Shown: positions 1 through 8,680 of the stretch, in pieces
Position numbering within the stretch: the first letter of the stretch is position 1
Layout: the number at the start of each line of letters is the position of its first letter
Assembly: GCA_035528035.1 (NCBI GenBank)
Contig: DATKZI010000014.1
Coordinates: 124,001 to 188,000, forward strand
Reading direction: 5' to 3'
From: JABLTI01 sp035528035
GTDB lineage: Archaea > Asgardarchaeota > Heimdallarchaeia > JABLTI01
DNA: 64,000 bases
Program-made: the position numbers and the translations under genes
The notes under the pieces: model-generated
Told to the model about the DNA's origin: nothing
Databases searched by the model: none
The model's input: the letters and a program-made list of their open reading frames with translations, nothing else

Positions 1-1
1 A

Positions 2-283
2 ACTGAGACATGTCCAGTTTGGGAAGCTACGAGGGTTCTCTTGCAAGAATTTTTTGGAAAGAATGCTGATCCAACTATATTTGCGAATTTCTGTAGTCAA
101 TTAGATAGTGATAAAGATGATTTAGTAATAGGATTATTCGAAAATGCAACTGAAGAAACACTTGAAAAAATAGCTCATCTAGATTATATGGGTGTTAATT
201 ATGTTTTGCAATTTGCTGGTTGGTTAGCATTTTCTACAAAATTAGATATTGGTCCTAAATTAAAAGAAATTTTTAATGAATAA
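2..283 (+). CDS. wHTH-family regulator, C-terminal part (cut by window edge)
   Basis: The reading frame is open back to the first bases of the window, so this is the 3' end of a longer gene rather than an 80-residue protein; an internal TTG at 41 only looks like a start. The visible part matches the C-terminal domain of four other proteins in the window (657, 15652, 52296, 53034). Shared features are a helix like 'LFENATEETLEKI' and a 'GWLAFS' signature near the end. Those paralogues carry an N-terminal winged helix, so this gene is inferred to encode one too, upstream of the window. Function of the C-terminal domain is unknown; it could bind a ligand or dimerise. Confidence 0.75.
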   Translation, partial: TETCPVWEATRVLLQEFFGKNADPTIFANFCSQLDSDKDDLVIGLFENATEETLEKIAHLDYMGVNYVLQFAGWLAFSTKLDIGPKLKEIFNE

Positions 284-656
284 TATCAGATACAACGCCT
301 ATTATTGACAATAACGATCTTTTTTTTCATTTAGATATAGAAAAGTAAAAACTATTCATAAACATATAACTTATTATTAAAAAATATACAAGGAAACTAA
401 TCTGAATTACTTTCCTGTATAAAGAGCAAATTTTACTCTTGTTTTTTTCTTTTCCTCGTTCATTTTGAAATGAATATTTTCTTTTTGTATTTGTTTCAAA
501 GCCATACACCTTATTTATTTCATAATTTGTTAACTTGTCTGAAGAATTAATTCTCATACGAAAATATAAATATTCTCAATACTATGAGAAATTATTTTAA
601 TACGTTGAGAAATTATGATAAAATATTAAGAAATTTAATCTAAAAACGGTGTAAAG
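284..656. other. Intergenic region with operator-like repeats
   Basis: This gap of 373 bases contains no convincing gene. A possible minus-strand reading frame at 327-557 lacks a ribosome binding site and a well-placed promoter. The right half carries four half-sites of a TTCTCA/TGAGAA motif, described separately. Confidence 0.5.
551..611. promoter_or_regulatory. Nested palindromic operator TTCTCA/TGAGAA
   Basis: A central palindrome has TTCTCA at 573-578 and TGAGAA at 585-590 with a 6-base spacer. It is flanked by a further TTCTCA at 551-556 and TGAGAA at 606-611, so equal half-sites lie 22 and 21 bases apart, about two helical turns. The site ends about 45 bases before the wHTH start at 657. 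The same palindrome precedes the genes at 1613 and 15652. Binding by the wHTH proteins is inferred. Confidence 0.6.
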
Positions 657-1307
657 ATGGTTGAAATGAATGTACAAGACATTATTACATTTAAACAAAA
701 ACCTGTTATGGTAATAACAGATGAAAATACTCTGAATAATCTTAGAGATGAAAATCATACTTTGGTATTGAGATTTCTAAGAAGAAAACCAATGACAGTA
801 TCAGAGATAACAGAAGCATTCAAAACAATAGGCAAAAAGAAATCAGAAAAATCAATTTACAGATATTTGAATAAATTGATCAAAGCAAATTTAGTTGTAA
901 GAGCAGGGAAAAGAATCTCATCATTTAATGAAGGAGATTTAACTAGCAAAACAATTTATGGACGATATGCATCTTCATTTATTTTTGGTTTAGCAGAAGA
1001 AGTAAAAGAAGGAACTATTATTACCGAATTTGAGGTTGCTAGATTATTACTGAAAAATTTATTTGAAGATAAAAATGGATGCAGCAAATGTTTTACAAAA
1101 GTATTAAACACATTTGATATAATGAAAGATCAACAATTTCTCTCTTTAATAAATGAAGCAGATAGTGAAACTATTAATTTGTATAATTCTCTAAATTGGG
1201 AACAAATAAATCGTCTTATGGAATTTGTTGGATGGATAGCCCTTTCCATGCAAATAGATATCAGAGAAGCGGTTAATAAGTGCTATATTAAAGAATTATC
1301 GGGATAA
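657..1307 (+). CDS. Winged-helix transcriptional regulator (paralogue family)
   Basis: A 216-residue protein with an N-terminal ArsR-like winged helix (about residues 22-95). After a helix 'NNLRDENHTLVLRFLRRKP' comes a recognition-helix segment 'KSEKSIYRYLNKL' and the wing 'LVVRAGKRI', followed by a family-specific C-terminal domain ending in 'GWIALS'. Four relatives lie in this window. No transmembrane segment is visible. GGTG at 649 lies 4 bases before the ATG; a second ATG at 666 is possible. The upstream nested palindrome suggests autoregulation. The regulated genes and any effector are not evident; the neighbouring binding-protein gene at 1613 has the same palindrome and is a candidate target. 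Confidence 0.75.
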   Translation: MVEMNVQDIITFKQKPVMVITDENTLNNLRDENHTLVLRFLRRKPMTVSEITEAFKTIGKKKSEKSIYRYLNKLIKANLVVRAGKRISSFNEGDLTSKTIYGRYASSFIFGLAEEVKEGTIITEFEVARLLLKNLFEDKNGCSKCFTKVLNTFDIMKDQQFLSLINEADSETINLYNSLNWEQINRLMEFVGWIALSMQIDIREAVNKCYIKELSG

Positions 1308-1323
1308 ATATACAATAATATAG

Positions 1324-1346
1324 AGGTACTGAAAAGAAAAGTACCT
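1324..1346 (+). terminator. Hairpin terminator after the wHTH gene
   Basis: AGGTACT (1324-1330) pairs with AGTACCT (1340-1346) and is followed by a short T-rich stretch. It lies 16 bases after the stop of the wHTH gene. Confidence 0.5.
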
Positions 1347-1612
1347 AACTTTTCATTTTCTTTGCATGTTAAGATTTTTTTGAAATATTTTAATATTAAT
1401 TTTAGTTAAATTTTTACCATCCTTTTGAGTATAATAAGAAAATATTCTTGAACAGCTGATATCATATTCCAATAGCGATGAAAATAACATAGAATTTAAT
1501 AATAGAATGAATTCTCAAAGTAGTGAGAATTATTTTATATAGGTTCTAAAATTAGTTATAATAGGTAATCTGAGAAAGTAAAAGATTGCCTAAACGATTC
1601 GAGGTATTAAAA
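1347..1612. other. Intergenic leader of the binding-protein gene
   Basis: No gene is visible here. The region is AT-rich and holds the palindrome at 1512-1529 and the GAGGT ribosome binding site just before the start at 1613. Confidence 0.5.
1512..1529. promoter_or_regulatory. Palindrome TTCTCA-N6-TGAGAA
   Basis: TTCTCA at 1512-1517 and TGAGAA at 1524-1529 form a palindrome with a 6-base spacer, extended by one A/T pair on each side. It lies about 85 bases before the binding-protein start and matches the sites upstream of two wHTH genes. Confidence 0.55.
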
Positions 1613-3400
1613 TTGAAAATCAAGACGGAATTTAGAAGATGGTTCCTTCCAGTTGCAATATTAGTTGGATTAGGACTAATGAGTGTTATAGCCACTCCTG
1701 TTGCAGCACAAAGTTATCCAGGACCATTTTTCTCAATAAGTTTACTTGCGCCTAATACAAGTACCGCAAGAAATCAATGGGCAACATTAATGGTAGAACA
1801 ATTACCAAAAATAGGCATTAATGTTGATATTTTTGATCACACAGGTTGGGCACAGATTGGACCAAGAACTTGGGGCCATCCAGGACCTTATCCAATTCCC
1901 ACTTACGCAGAAGGAGGATACGATATCCTTTTTGTAGGGAACGGTTGGGGTTTAGATTTTGATCCTACTGGTTTGTTTACATCTGATGGTATAACTCCTG
2001 TTGGTGATAACTTCTACCAATATGCCAGTGAAGAAATGGATTGGGTTGTCGGTAACTATACTCAATCATTTGTTTTTGCTGAACGAATGGAATATGCTAA
2101 AGACATTCAAGCAATTCTCTATGAAGATAATCCAAGTCTTTGTATTATTTATCCCACCAGTCTCTATCCCCATGATGTTAATTTTGAAGGTTGGAATGGT
2201 CTCTTATGGGCCTCAAGTTATCAACCTATGGAAAATTGGTCATTGGGTTCAGGTGTTGAAGAATTCCATTATGCAACAAACGGAGATTTTGTTGACTTCC
2301 ACCCATTATTATTTGAAGCAACATATGACGCTGAATGGTTACATCAAATTTACAATGGTTTAGTCGAACGTGATCCACTTATGGGCAATTCCTATCAACC
2401 ACGTATTTTGGAATCTCTCTCTACTACTGATGGTGTTACTTATGATTGTGTCTTAAAAGACGATCTTTACTGGGCTGATGGCACACCTATTACAACTGAG
2501 GATATTGAATACAATTTCCTATTAGCTATTGATCCAAACTTAGGTCATAGTACACTTTCATTTAATGAACAATATATAGATGAGGATACTGTAACAATTA
2601 TAAATGCTAAAGAATTTACTTTAACCTTCTTACAACCATATGTTTTCCAAGATTCAAATCTTGCCACTTATCTTATACCAAAACACATTTGGTCAACAAT
2701 TGATCCAGCAAATCACGCAGCACAAGCAGTTACTTGGGCAACCTCCGAGCCAGAGAAACTTATTGGATGTGGACCTTATAAAATGGCTGAATATGATGGT
2801 ACCAATTCTATTATACATCTAACTAAGAATGAATACTTTGATGATTATTGGGGTTCAGAACCAATTATCGATGACATCTACTTTGAATATTATTCAAATG
2901 CTGAAGGAGCAATTTCTGCATTAGCTAGTGGTCAAATTGATTTAATCAATGCTCAATTCTTTATTCAACCAGAACAATTGATTGGTGTATCTGGTATCAC
3001 CTATACACTTGTTGATGATCCAGGAAATCAAGAAATGTGCATAAACATGGAACATCCTTACATTGGAAATGGTGAACTATTACCAATAGCTGGTTGGGAA
3101 TCTGCTAAGAAAATACGAAAAGCCATTAGTCACATAATTCCACGTGAAATAATCGTAGAAGAAATTCTAGGTGGATTAGGCTTCCCAGGCGTCACTCACT
3201 GGCCTAAAGTATCACTTGGTTTTGATGAAGACTTACCATACTATGAATATAGTATAGAAACAGCTCTCGCGTACATGGAAGCTGCTGGCTATGACACTAC
3301 TGTTACAACAAATGAATCTGGTATTGGACTTGTTGTTGTCATGAGCATTCTAGCATTCGCTGGTGCAAGTCAGGTATTTTTCCTCAAGAGACGAAAATAA
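1613..3400 (+). CDS. Membrane-anchored family 5 (oligopeptide) binding protein, circularly permuted
   Basis: An extracellular solute-binding protein of the DppA/OppA type, about 595 residues. The TTG at 1613 is preferred over the TTG at 1586 because GAGGT sits 8 bases before it. Residues about 11-33 form a signal peptide. Residues 37-210 correspond to the second half of a normal SBP_bac_5 domain ('LMVEQLPKIGINVDIF', 'GGYDILF', 'ILYEDNPS'). Residues 215-570 correspond to the first half ('LYWADGTPITTEDIEY', 'GCGPYKM', 'KIRKAISHIIPREII', ending at 'MEAAGYD'). The halves are therefore in reversed order. A C-terminal membrane helix ending 'FFLKRRK' anchors it outside the cell. No permease or ATPase gene adjoins it, so the partner transporter is unknown; peptides are the likely ligand. 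A homologue lies at 10866-12662. Confidence 0.8.
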   Translation: MKIKTEFRRWFLPVAILVGLGLMSVIATPVAAQSYPGPFFSISLLAPNTSTARNQWATLMVEQLPKIGINVDIFDHTGWAQIGPRTWGHPGPYPIPTYAEGGYDILFVGNGWGLDFDPTGLFTSDGITPVGDNFYQYASEEMDWVVGNYTQSFVFAERMEYAKDIQAILYEDNPSLCIIYPTSLYPHDVNFEGWNGLLWASSYQPMENWSLGSGVEEFHYATNGDFVDFHPLLFEATYDAEWLHQIYNGLVERDPLMGNSYQPRILESLSTTDGVTYDCVLKDDLYWADGTPITTEDIEYNFLLAIDPNLGHSTLSFNEQYIDEDTVTIINAKEFTLTFLQPYVFQDSNLATYLIPKHIWSTIDPANHAAQAVTWATSEPEKLIGCGPYKMAEYDGTNSIIHLTKNEYFDDYWGSEPIIDDIYFEYYSNAEGAISALASGQIDLINAQFFIQPEQLIGVSGITYTLVDDPGNQEMCINMEHPYIGNGELLPIAGWESAKKIRKAISHIIPREIIVEEILGGLGFPGVTHWPKVSLGFDEDLPYYEYSIETALAYMEAAGYDTTVTTNESGIGLVVVMSILAFAGASQVFFLKRRK

Positions 3401-3426
3401 AAATCGATCAAGAATCCTTCCCCATA

Positions 3427-3456
3427 AAGAATAATGGTCTATTAATCATTATTCTT
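3427..3456 (+). terminator. Strong hairpin terminator
   Basis: AAGAATAATG (3427-3436) and CATTATTCTT (3447-3456) form a perfect 10-bp stem followed by a run of T and C. It ends the binding-protein gene. Confidence 0.65.
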
Positions 3457-3509
3457 CTTCTTTTTTCTCGTACCTTTTTCCTTTTAGTACTAGAATTTTT
3501 GTCATCAAT

Positions 3510-4325
3510 TTATTTTAATACATACTCCTTATATAAGTTGTATTGTTTATGATGTTTTGTTCTTCTAGACCAAATAGCATCATCAGGGCAAAGATTTACA
3601 CATGCATTACACCCAATGCATCGTTTTTCATTAAATATCGGATATTTCTCATCAGATAATGTTATTGCACCGCTTGGGCATATTTTTGTTGCACATTTTT
3701 GACATTTAGTACATTTTTCTTTATCAACGTGTTTTCGTCCTACTGTAGCAGCCATCATCCAACGCCAAGTAAATAGTAATGACCAAATTATTGTAAGAAA
3801 ACTAGGTCTAGGTTTCCAGTTTTTTTTCTCTTTTAATCCATTATCTAGTGACCATAATTTGTAATTTCTTAAGATTTCTTTACCTAATCTTTTAGCATGA
3901 GTATAATCATAATCATTTAATCCCCAAAGCTTTTCCGAGCTTCCTTTGTTAGGCATCCATGATCTTAAATTTGTTGTACCGAATCCTTGATTAAATCCAA
4001 GACAAATACCGGCTTTCTTCTTAGTTGAAAAATATAAATTCCACAAAGTATTCCCAGACATTCCTCCACTTGTGCAAAAAACAAAGAATGGTTTTTGTTT
4101 AAAATCAATATTTTGTATTAATTTTGTTGTTAATCTAGGGGCTCTAAATGAATAAGAAGGAGAACCAATACCAATTATATCATACTTACTAGCATCAAAG
4201 ATTATTTCTTTTTTTAATCTTATTAATTCAACTTCATGACCTTCTTCTTCTATCCCTTCGGCTATATCATAAGCGAATTTTGCTGTTACTCCTGTTCCAG
4301 TAAAAAATAATATACCAATTTTCAT
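3510..4325 (-). CDS. Flavodoxin / double [4Fe-4S] ferredoxin (EFR1-type)
   Basis: A cytoplasmic electron carrier of about 271 residues that joins an N-terminal flavodoxin fold to a C-terminal bacterial-type ferredoxin. The flavodoxin part has the FMN phosphate loop 'FFTGTGVTAK' and 'IIGIGSPSYSF'. The ferredoxin part has two Cys clusters, 'CTKCQKCATKICP' and 'CIGCNACVNLCP'. The first has four residues rather than three between its third and fourth Cys. The ATG at 4325 starts exactly at 'MKIGILFF'; a TTG 12 bases upstream is less likely. The physiological redox partners are not shown by the neighbourhood. Confidence 0.85.
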   Translation of the reverse strand: MKIGILFFTGTGVTAKFAYDIAEGIEEEGHEVELIRLKKEIIFDASKYDIIGIGSPSYSFRAPRLTTKLIQNIDFKQKPFFVFCTSGGMSGNTLWNLYFSTKKKAGICLGFNQGFGTTNLRSWMPNKGSSEKLWGLNDYDYTHAKRLGKEILRNYKLWSLDNGLKEKKNWKPRPSFLTIIWSLLFTWRWMMAATVGRKHVDKEKCTKCQKCATKICPSGAITLSDEKYPIFNEKRCIGCNACVNLCPDDAIWSRRTKHHKQYNLYKEYVLK

Positions 4326-4456
4326 ATTGATTTCCAACTTAATATTTATAATTTTAAGATATTACTATTTCTTACTTCTTTTTCTTCTTTTCTACAAAGA
4401 TAATTTTTTATTAGTATACTTTCCATATTAGTAGCTAGTATAGAAGGTTTTTCACT

Positions 4457-5119
4457 TTGAAACAAATAGCTACTAATCTTTATAGCGTAACAGGCAGAGG
4501 AATTTTTTGTGTTCCAGTTTTCGTTTTAGAAAAAACAAATGGTAAATTGACACTCATTGATACTGGTCTAAAAAAAGATGCTAATAAAGTTATCAAACAA
4601 ATAATTGCTAAATGGGGGTCTTTAGAGAAAATTGAACGTATTATTTTTACCCATCGCCATTATGATCATTTGGGTGGATTAGCAGTCATCGCTAAAAAAT
4701 TAAAATCAACTACTAATAAAAAATTAGCTGATATAGAACTCATTTTCCATGAAGCAGAAGCACCAATATTCAAGTCGGAATATAAACAAGAGCCTATTGA
4801 AATTAATCGTTTAGTCAAACATGACGAAATCATTGACAAGGAATTGAATCTCAAAGTCATTCACAATCCTGGACATACTTTTGGTCATATATGTCTTCTT
4901 TTGCAAAATGAAAAAATAATTCTTACAGGTGATTCATTTATGTATATTTTTGGTTCTCTTCGACCGGTTTTCAAAAAAGCCCACGATGATTATAAGCAAT
5001 ATCTTCAAAGTTTGCCTTTATTACTCAATTACAATTGGGATTTTGCAGTTCCATCTCATATGTCTGCTAGCATGATTCCCAGAAAGAAAATAGAAGAATT
5101 TATTGAAAAATTGAGTTGA
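4457..5119 (+). CDS. Metallo-beta-lactamase-fold hydrolase
   Basis: A 220-residue single-domain MBL-fold enzyme. The metal-binding signature 'THRHYDHLGG' is intact, followed by 'NPGHTFGH' (His), 'TGDSFMY' (Asp) and a final His in 'VPSHM'. The fold is shared by thioesterases, glyoxalase II and lactonases, and the substrate cannot be told from sequence. The start is TTG, with AGAAGG 9 bases upstream. It runs toward the minus-strand GNAT gene and ends 15 bases from it. Confidence 0.8.
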   Translation: MKQIATNLYSVTGRGIFCVPVFVLEKTNGKLTLIDTGLKKDANKVIKQIIAKWGSLEKIERIIFTHRHYDHLGGLAVIAKKLKSTTNKKLADIELIFHEAEAPIFKSEYKQEPIEINRLVKHDEIIDKELNLKVIHNPGHTFGHICLLLQNEKIILTGDSFMYIFGSLRPVFKKAHDDYKQYLQSLPLLLNYNWDFAVPSHMSASMIPRKKIEEFIEKLS

Positions 5120-5134
5120 AATCTTCTCTTTTTT

Positions 5135-6340
5135 TTACTTATTATACATTGCTTCCTGCCATTTTGAGTTAGTTCTTAACGGAGCTAAGAGTGGACTTCT
5201 TTGTAGAGTATCAAAATCTTTGTAACCATTACTTGTAGCTTTTCGAATCCATTCTAAACCTTTTTCTATCTGCCCTAATTGAGCATTAGCTCCAGCTAAT
5301 TGTATATAAGTCACATTAATATCATGAAATAGATAAGAAGTCGTAATTATATCTTGGTTTTTTAAATAAGTAGTAATAATTTCTTCACCAAATTCTATCA
5401 CTTTTTGGTAATTGGTATTTGTTTGAAGAAAACGAACAATATTAACTAATAAATTATCAATTCGATTATACCACCCAAATAATGTTGGATATTTTTGTAT
5501 TAATTGATAACCTATTTTTTCAGCTGTTTTTACAGATGGAATATTACTCTCCCAGCAATGCCAACCTACTGAATATTTTTTGGTTAAAGAATGATTCACA
5601 AAAGCTGATCCAGTTTTAAAAGCAAATCCCTTATGCTGATATGGCTCATATGTCTCTATCCCTACTTCAATTCTTTTTTGTTTTGGGCTAACATATTCAC
5701 CAAGACACCAAGAAACTATTTTTTCATCTGTAGTAATGCAATAACCATATCCTTCTTCCATAAATTTATCCAGTGATTTCCAATAAGCTATTTCTGAAAT
5801 TATCTCATTATAGTTTTCATAATTTGATTTTGTTTCTAAAAATACTTGATCAATTAGCTCTAACTGATATTCTTCAGGTATTCCTTCCGACCAATTAGGT
5901 TGCAATGAGCATCTTTTGCGATCAAATAAATAATAAAGTCGATAATCGGTTAATGGATGATTTTCTTTTAGTAAATCTAATAAAACTTGTTCCCATTCAA
6001 AAGGAGCAAAGTAAAAAGTCCATTGAGTTAATCTTTGACTAAGTCCTGATGGGAAAATAGTATTCTCAAATAAAAATCTAAGATCATCATTTATTTGCTT
6101 GTTAGTGAAGTCACCTACAAGATAGAAGCGACGTTCAGTATCCCAAAATAAAGCAATTTTTGGTTTATTGAATGAATCAACCCAAATTCGACCTTTATGT
6201 GTAAGTTCAATTATAGCATTTACAGAATTATTAAATTCTATCTCACTAATAACTGATAAAGCCTTTTTGAAATCTTTTTCTTCTAATTCTATGAGCATGC
6301 GTTTATTGAAAAAAAAGGACATTAAAAGTATTTGATTCAT
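5135..6340 (-). CDS. GNAT-type acetyltransferase with TPR-like C-terminus
   Basis: A 401-residue protein. The first 270 residues or so resemble the GNAT_acetyltran family (PF12746 type). Within it the acetyl-CoA-binding part contains 'IEVGIETYEPYQHKGFA' and 'GWHCWESNIPSVKTAEKIGY', the usual GNAT order. The C-terminal 120 residues are helical and TPR-like and end with a motif typical of TPR tails ('DFDTLQRSPLLAPLRTNSKW'). No substrate can be named. Two further in-frame ATGs lie at 6319 and 6298, and no ribosome binding site decides between them. Confidence 0.7.
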   Translation of the reverse strand: MNQILLMSFFFNKRMLIELEEKDFKKALSVISEIEFNNSVNAIIELTHKGRIWVDSFNKPKIALFWDTERRFYLVGDFTNKQINDDLRFLFENTIFPSGLSQRLTQWTFYFAPFEWEQVLLDLLKENHPLTDYRLYYLFDRKRCSLQPNWSEGIPEEYQLELIDQVFLETKSNYENYNEIISEIAYWKSLDKFMEEGYGYCITTDEKIVSWCLGEYVSPKQKRIEVGIETYEPYQHKGFAFKTGSAFVNHSLTKKYSVGWHCWESNIPSVKTAEKIGYQLIQKYPTLFGWYNRIDNLLVNIVRFLQTNTNYQKVIEFGEEIITTYLKNQDIITTSYLFHDINVTYIQLAGANAQLGQIEKGLEWIRKATSNGYKDFDTLQRSPLLAPLRTNSKWQEAMYNK

Positions 6341-6395
6341 ATAATAATTCGATTATTCTTAGATAAAGTTAATTAATCTGAGAATTATTTTTAAT

Positions 6396-6920
6396 ATGAT
6401 TTTAATGAAGAAAGGGATAAAAGTATCATTAATTGTTATACCAATTATACTTTTATTAGGTGCTGGTGCTTTTATAGGGACATTACTATATACAAAGTCT
6501 AATGTTGTTCAAGAGATTGGTGAAACAAAAGTAACAAGCTATATACTACCTGATTTTGATAGCTTCTTAGGATATATTAGAGTTGAAATCCCCATTAATA
6601 TCACCAATAATGGATTGTATGATATTCTTGATTTAATTATTAGTCTGAAAGTCTACGGACAGAATTTTTCTATTACCGCTCTCAATGGTTTACTGCTTGG
6701 AGAAGGTATCAATGAAATTGGAACAGTTAAAGCATCTGAAGCATATAATGGTGGGCTTACTATAGATATGAATTCAAATATCGCTATTTTAGCAATACAA
6801 GATGGTGATTTGGAAATTCAAATTGATATCTCTTTAAGATTAAATGTTTACCTTTTCAAAATAAATTCAAACTCTCAAGAAATTCAATCTCAACCTTGGG
6901 ATTCTCCGTTTGGTTTCTAG
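6396..6920 (+). CDS. Small membrane-anchored beta-sandwich protein (LEA/WHy-like)
   Basis: A 174-residue protein with one N-terminal membrane helix (about residues 9-31) and a probably extracellular beta-rich domain. The pattern 'IRVEIPINITNNGLYDI' followed by 'LIISLKVYG' resembles the Ig-like WHy/LEA_2 fold, in which strands alternate with an 'N..G' turn. There are no catalytic motifs. It diverges from the GNAT gene and is followed by a TPR-protein gene. The role is unknown. Confidence 0.55.
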   Translation: MILMKKGIKVSLIVIPIILLLGAGAFIGTLLYTKSNVVQEIGETKVTSYILPDFDSFLGYIRVEIPINITNNGLYDILDLIISLKVYGQNFSITALNGLLLGEGINEIGTVKASEAYNGGLTIDMNSNIAILAIQDGDLEIQIDISLRLNVYLFKINSNSQEIQSQPWDSPFGF

Positions 6921-6956
6921 TTATTTTGAAAAGAAACATTATTTTTCTTTTTTTAG

Positions 6957-6967
6957 GGATAAATTCT
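6957..6967 (+). promoter_or_regulatory. Shared intergenic motif GGATAAATTCT
   Basis: This 11-mer, here inside the longer TTTTTTAGGGATAAATTCT, recurs identically at 17263-17273 as a 19-base match and as an 11-base match at 59495-59505. All three lie in gaps between genes on the plus strand. Whether it is a promoter element or part of a 3' end is undecided. Confidence 0.25.
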
Positions 6968-7020
6968 AAAAGCTGATATTCTATTGAATATAAGCATTTA
7001 ATTATCTATGAGGTTAAAAA

Positions 7021-8091
7021 ATGGATCAACCATCAGAGATTCCACCACCAAGTAAAGAGCAAATTAATGATTGGGCTGAAAAAATTATTACTAAATTTAA
7101 TTTGAAAGATAAACCATCCATTAAGAATATTATTTTATCAATTGTAGACTATTTTACTGAACAATTTACTAATTTTCGCATTGAAGCTAATGATTTTGAA
7201 AATATCGAGAACTGTTTTAGGATTAGTGCCATAACAAAAGTTAATGGAGAAGATAATATACTTGATTGGATGTTACCAAAAGAAGATGATTCTGAAGAAG
7301 CAAAAAGATTGAAGGATTATCTTAAAAACACCTATAAAGCAATTATAGTAAAGCTTAATGTAATAGATCCAGCATTTTATAGTAGATTTTTAACGAATAT
7401 GAATCTCAATCCTTTTGATAAAATTCCCAACTTTAGAGATAGTGTATTTAATTTTTGGGCAGATAAAGTCATAAAACATTTCAATATAAATAATACAACT
7501 AAACTAGATGATATAATAAGAAAAAGTTTGCAATTCTTTAATATGTTATTTCTAAACTACGATGTAGAATATGTTATTTTTAAAGATGAGAATAAATATC
7601 CTGTTTTAATTGATAGAAAAAATGATGATTACTTTATGTGGTTAGATGAGATAGATAAAATCAAAAAAATGATTTTTAGCACTCATTATAAGATTCTCAA
7701 AAAACTCAATCGTATCAGTGATTATCCCAAAGATCCTGATTTTTGGTTTGATTTAGTCTTCATTTATGATCAAATGGCTATGTTCGAAGAAGCAGATGAG
7801 TTTGGTGATATGGGATTAATACTTAATCCCAAAGAATTGGGTGGTTTAACCGAATTAGCTACTTATTATGCAGAGAAAGGACGATATTTTGTTGGATTGA
7901 AATATTTCAAACGATCAGGACTTATTCTTAAAGAACAAAAAAATTACAAATTAGCATTAAACATATTCACTAAAATAGTAGATTTAGAACCACAAGTTAA
8001 AGAGAATTGGTCTATTTTAGCAGAATTACATACAAAGTTAGGAAATGAAACTGAAGCAAAAAACTGCCGAGATAAAGCTGCGCAATTATAA
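7021..8091 (+). CDS. TPR-containing protein of unknown function
   Basis: A 356-residue soluble protein. The N-terminal 230 residues contain two related segments, each beginning with a helix like 'INDWAEKIITKFNLKD' or 'VFNFWADKVIKHFNIN' and followed by 'LSIVDYFTEQF'/'KSLQFFNMLF', which suggests an internal duplication. The C-terminal 120 residues are TPR-like ('FDLVFIYDQMAMFEEADEFG', 'LNIFTKIVDLEPQVKENW'). GAGGT lies 6-7 bases before the ATG. No function can be assigned. Confidence 0.65.
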   Translation: MDQPSEIPPPSKEQINDWAEKIITKFNLKDKPSIKNIILSIVDYFTEQFTNFRIEANDFENIENCFRISAITKVNGEDNILDWMLPKEDDSEEAKRLKDYLKNTYKAIIVKLNVIDPAFYSRFLTNMNLNPFDKIPNFRDSVFNFWADKVIKHFNINNTTKLDDIIRKSLQFFNMLFLNYDVEYVIFKDENKYPVLIDRKNDDYFMWLDEIDKIKKMIFSTHYKILKKLNRISDYPKDPDFWFDLVFIYDQMAMFEEADEFGDMGLILNPKELGGLTELATYYAEKGRYFVGLKYFKRSGLILKEQKNYKLALNIFTKIVDLEPQVKENWSILAELHTKLGNETEAKNCRDKAAQL

Positions 8092-8098
8092 AAAAATT

Positions 8099-8137
8099 AA
8101 GAGGAATAGTGAAATATTTCCTATTAGCCTCTTTCAA
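8099..8137 (+). terminator. Bulged hairpin terminator
   Basis: AAGAGGAATAG pairs with CTATT-A-GCCTCTT across a short AT loop and is followed by TCAATTTG. It lies just after the stop of the TPR gene. Confidence 0.4.
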
Positions 8138-8226
8138 TTTGCTAAAAAACATTAATGCAAAAATTACTTAAATTATTAATTTAAAGTAAAAAATATATTT
8201 GAAAAAGCACTAAAGTGAGAGATTTT

Positions 8227-8622
8227 ATGTCTGGAATCACATACGAGAAAATCAATAAAATCGTCGTGGAAGTAACAACATGCCTGGATAGAAAGAGTTC
8301 TACTGATGATCCTATAATTTTATTTATTGGAGATCATAAATGGTTTTTAGATGATCCAACAAAAAACGATTTTGAAAAAGGTAGTGTTGATATTTTCAAT
8401 CTTAAGGTACCTTTTGGTATGAATGCATCTTGGTTTAGATATTTTTGTTTTAGAAAGTCCACCCAAATAAGTAAGGATGATGATTGGTGTATTAAAAAAG
8501 TGAAATTAATTATTAATGATAAAGTTGTTTATGAAAAAGACAACATTAATGCCTGGTTAAAACAAGATAAAACTAGTTGGTGTGCACCTGACTTTAAATA
8601 TGGTAAAGCTGGTGAAAAATAA
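8227..8622 (+). CDS. Small PLAT/LH2-like beta-sandwich protein
   Basis: A protein of about 131 residues with no signal peptide. The spacing of 'DPIILFIGDHKWFLDD', 'DFEKGSVDIFNL', 'DDWCIKKVKLII' and the final 'NINAWLKQDK' resembles a PLAT/lipoxygenase-homology domain, a membrane- or protein-binding beta-sandwich. This match is by eye only. The ATG at 8227 is preferred; the GTG 12 bases upstream lies in a GTGAGAG sequence that can serve as ribosome binding site. Confidence 0.5.
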   Translation: MSGITYEKINKIVVEVTTCLDRKSSTDDPIILFIGDHKWFLDDPTKNDFEKGSVDIFNLKVPFGMNASWFRYFCFRKSTQISKDDDWCIKKVKLIINDKVVYEKDNINAWLKQDKTSWCAPDFKYGKAGEK

Positions 8623-8629
8623 AATATTA

Positions 8630-8654
8630 AAAACAAGGAATGTTTCCTTGTTTT
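8630..8654. terminator. Bidirectional terminator
   Basis: AAAACAAGGAA (8630-8640) pairs perfectly with TTCCTTGTTTT (8644-8654), between the convergent genes at 8227 and 8681. A-rich and T-rich flanks suit both strands. Confidence 0.7.
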
Positions 8655-8680
8655 AATTTTAAGTGATTTTTTAATTTAAA

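Noticed and set aside
327..557. 76-residue reading frame on the minus strand
   Set aside because: It has no ribosome binding site, its start abuts the palindromic operator, and its sequence is Lys/Phe/Ile-rich without a recognisable motif.
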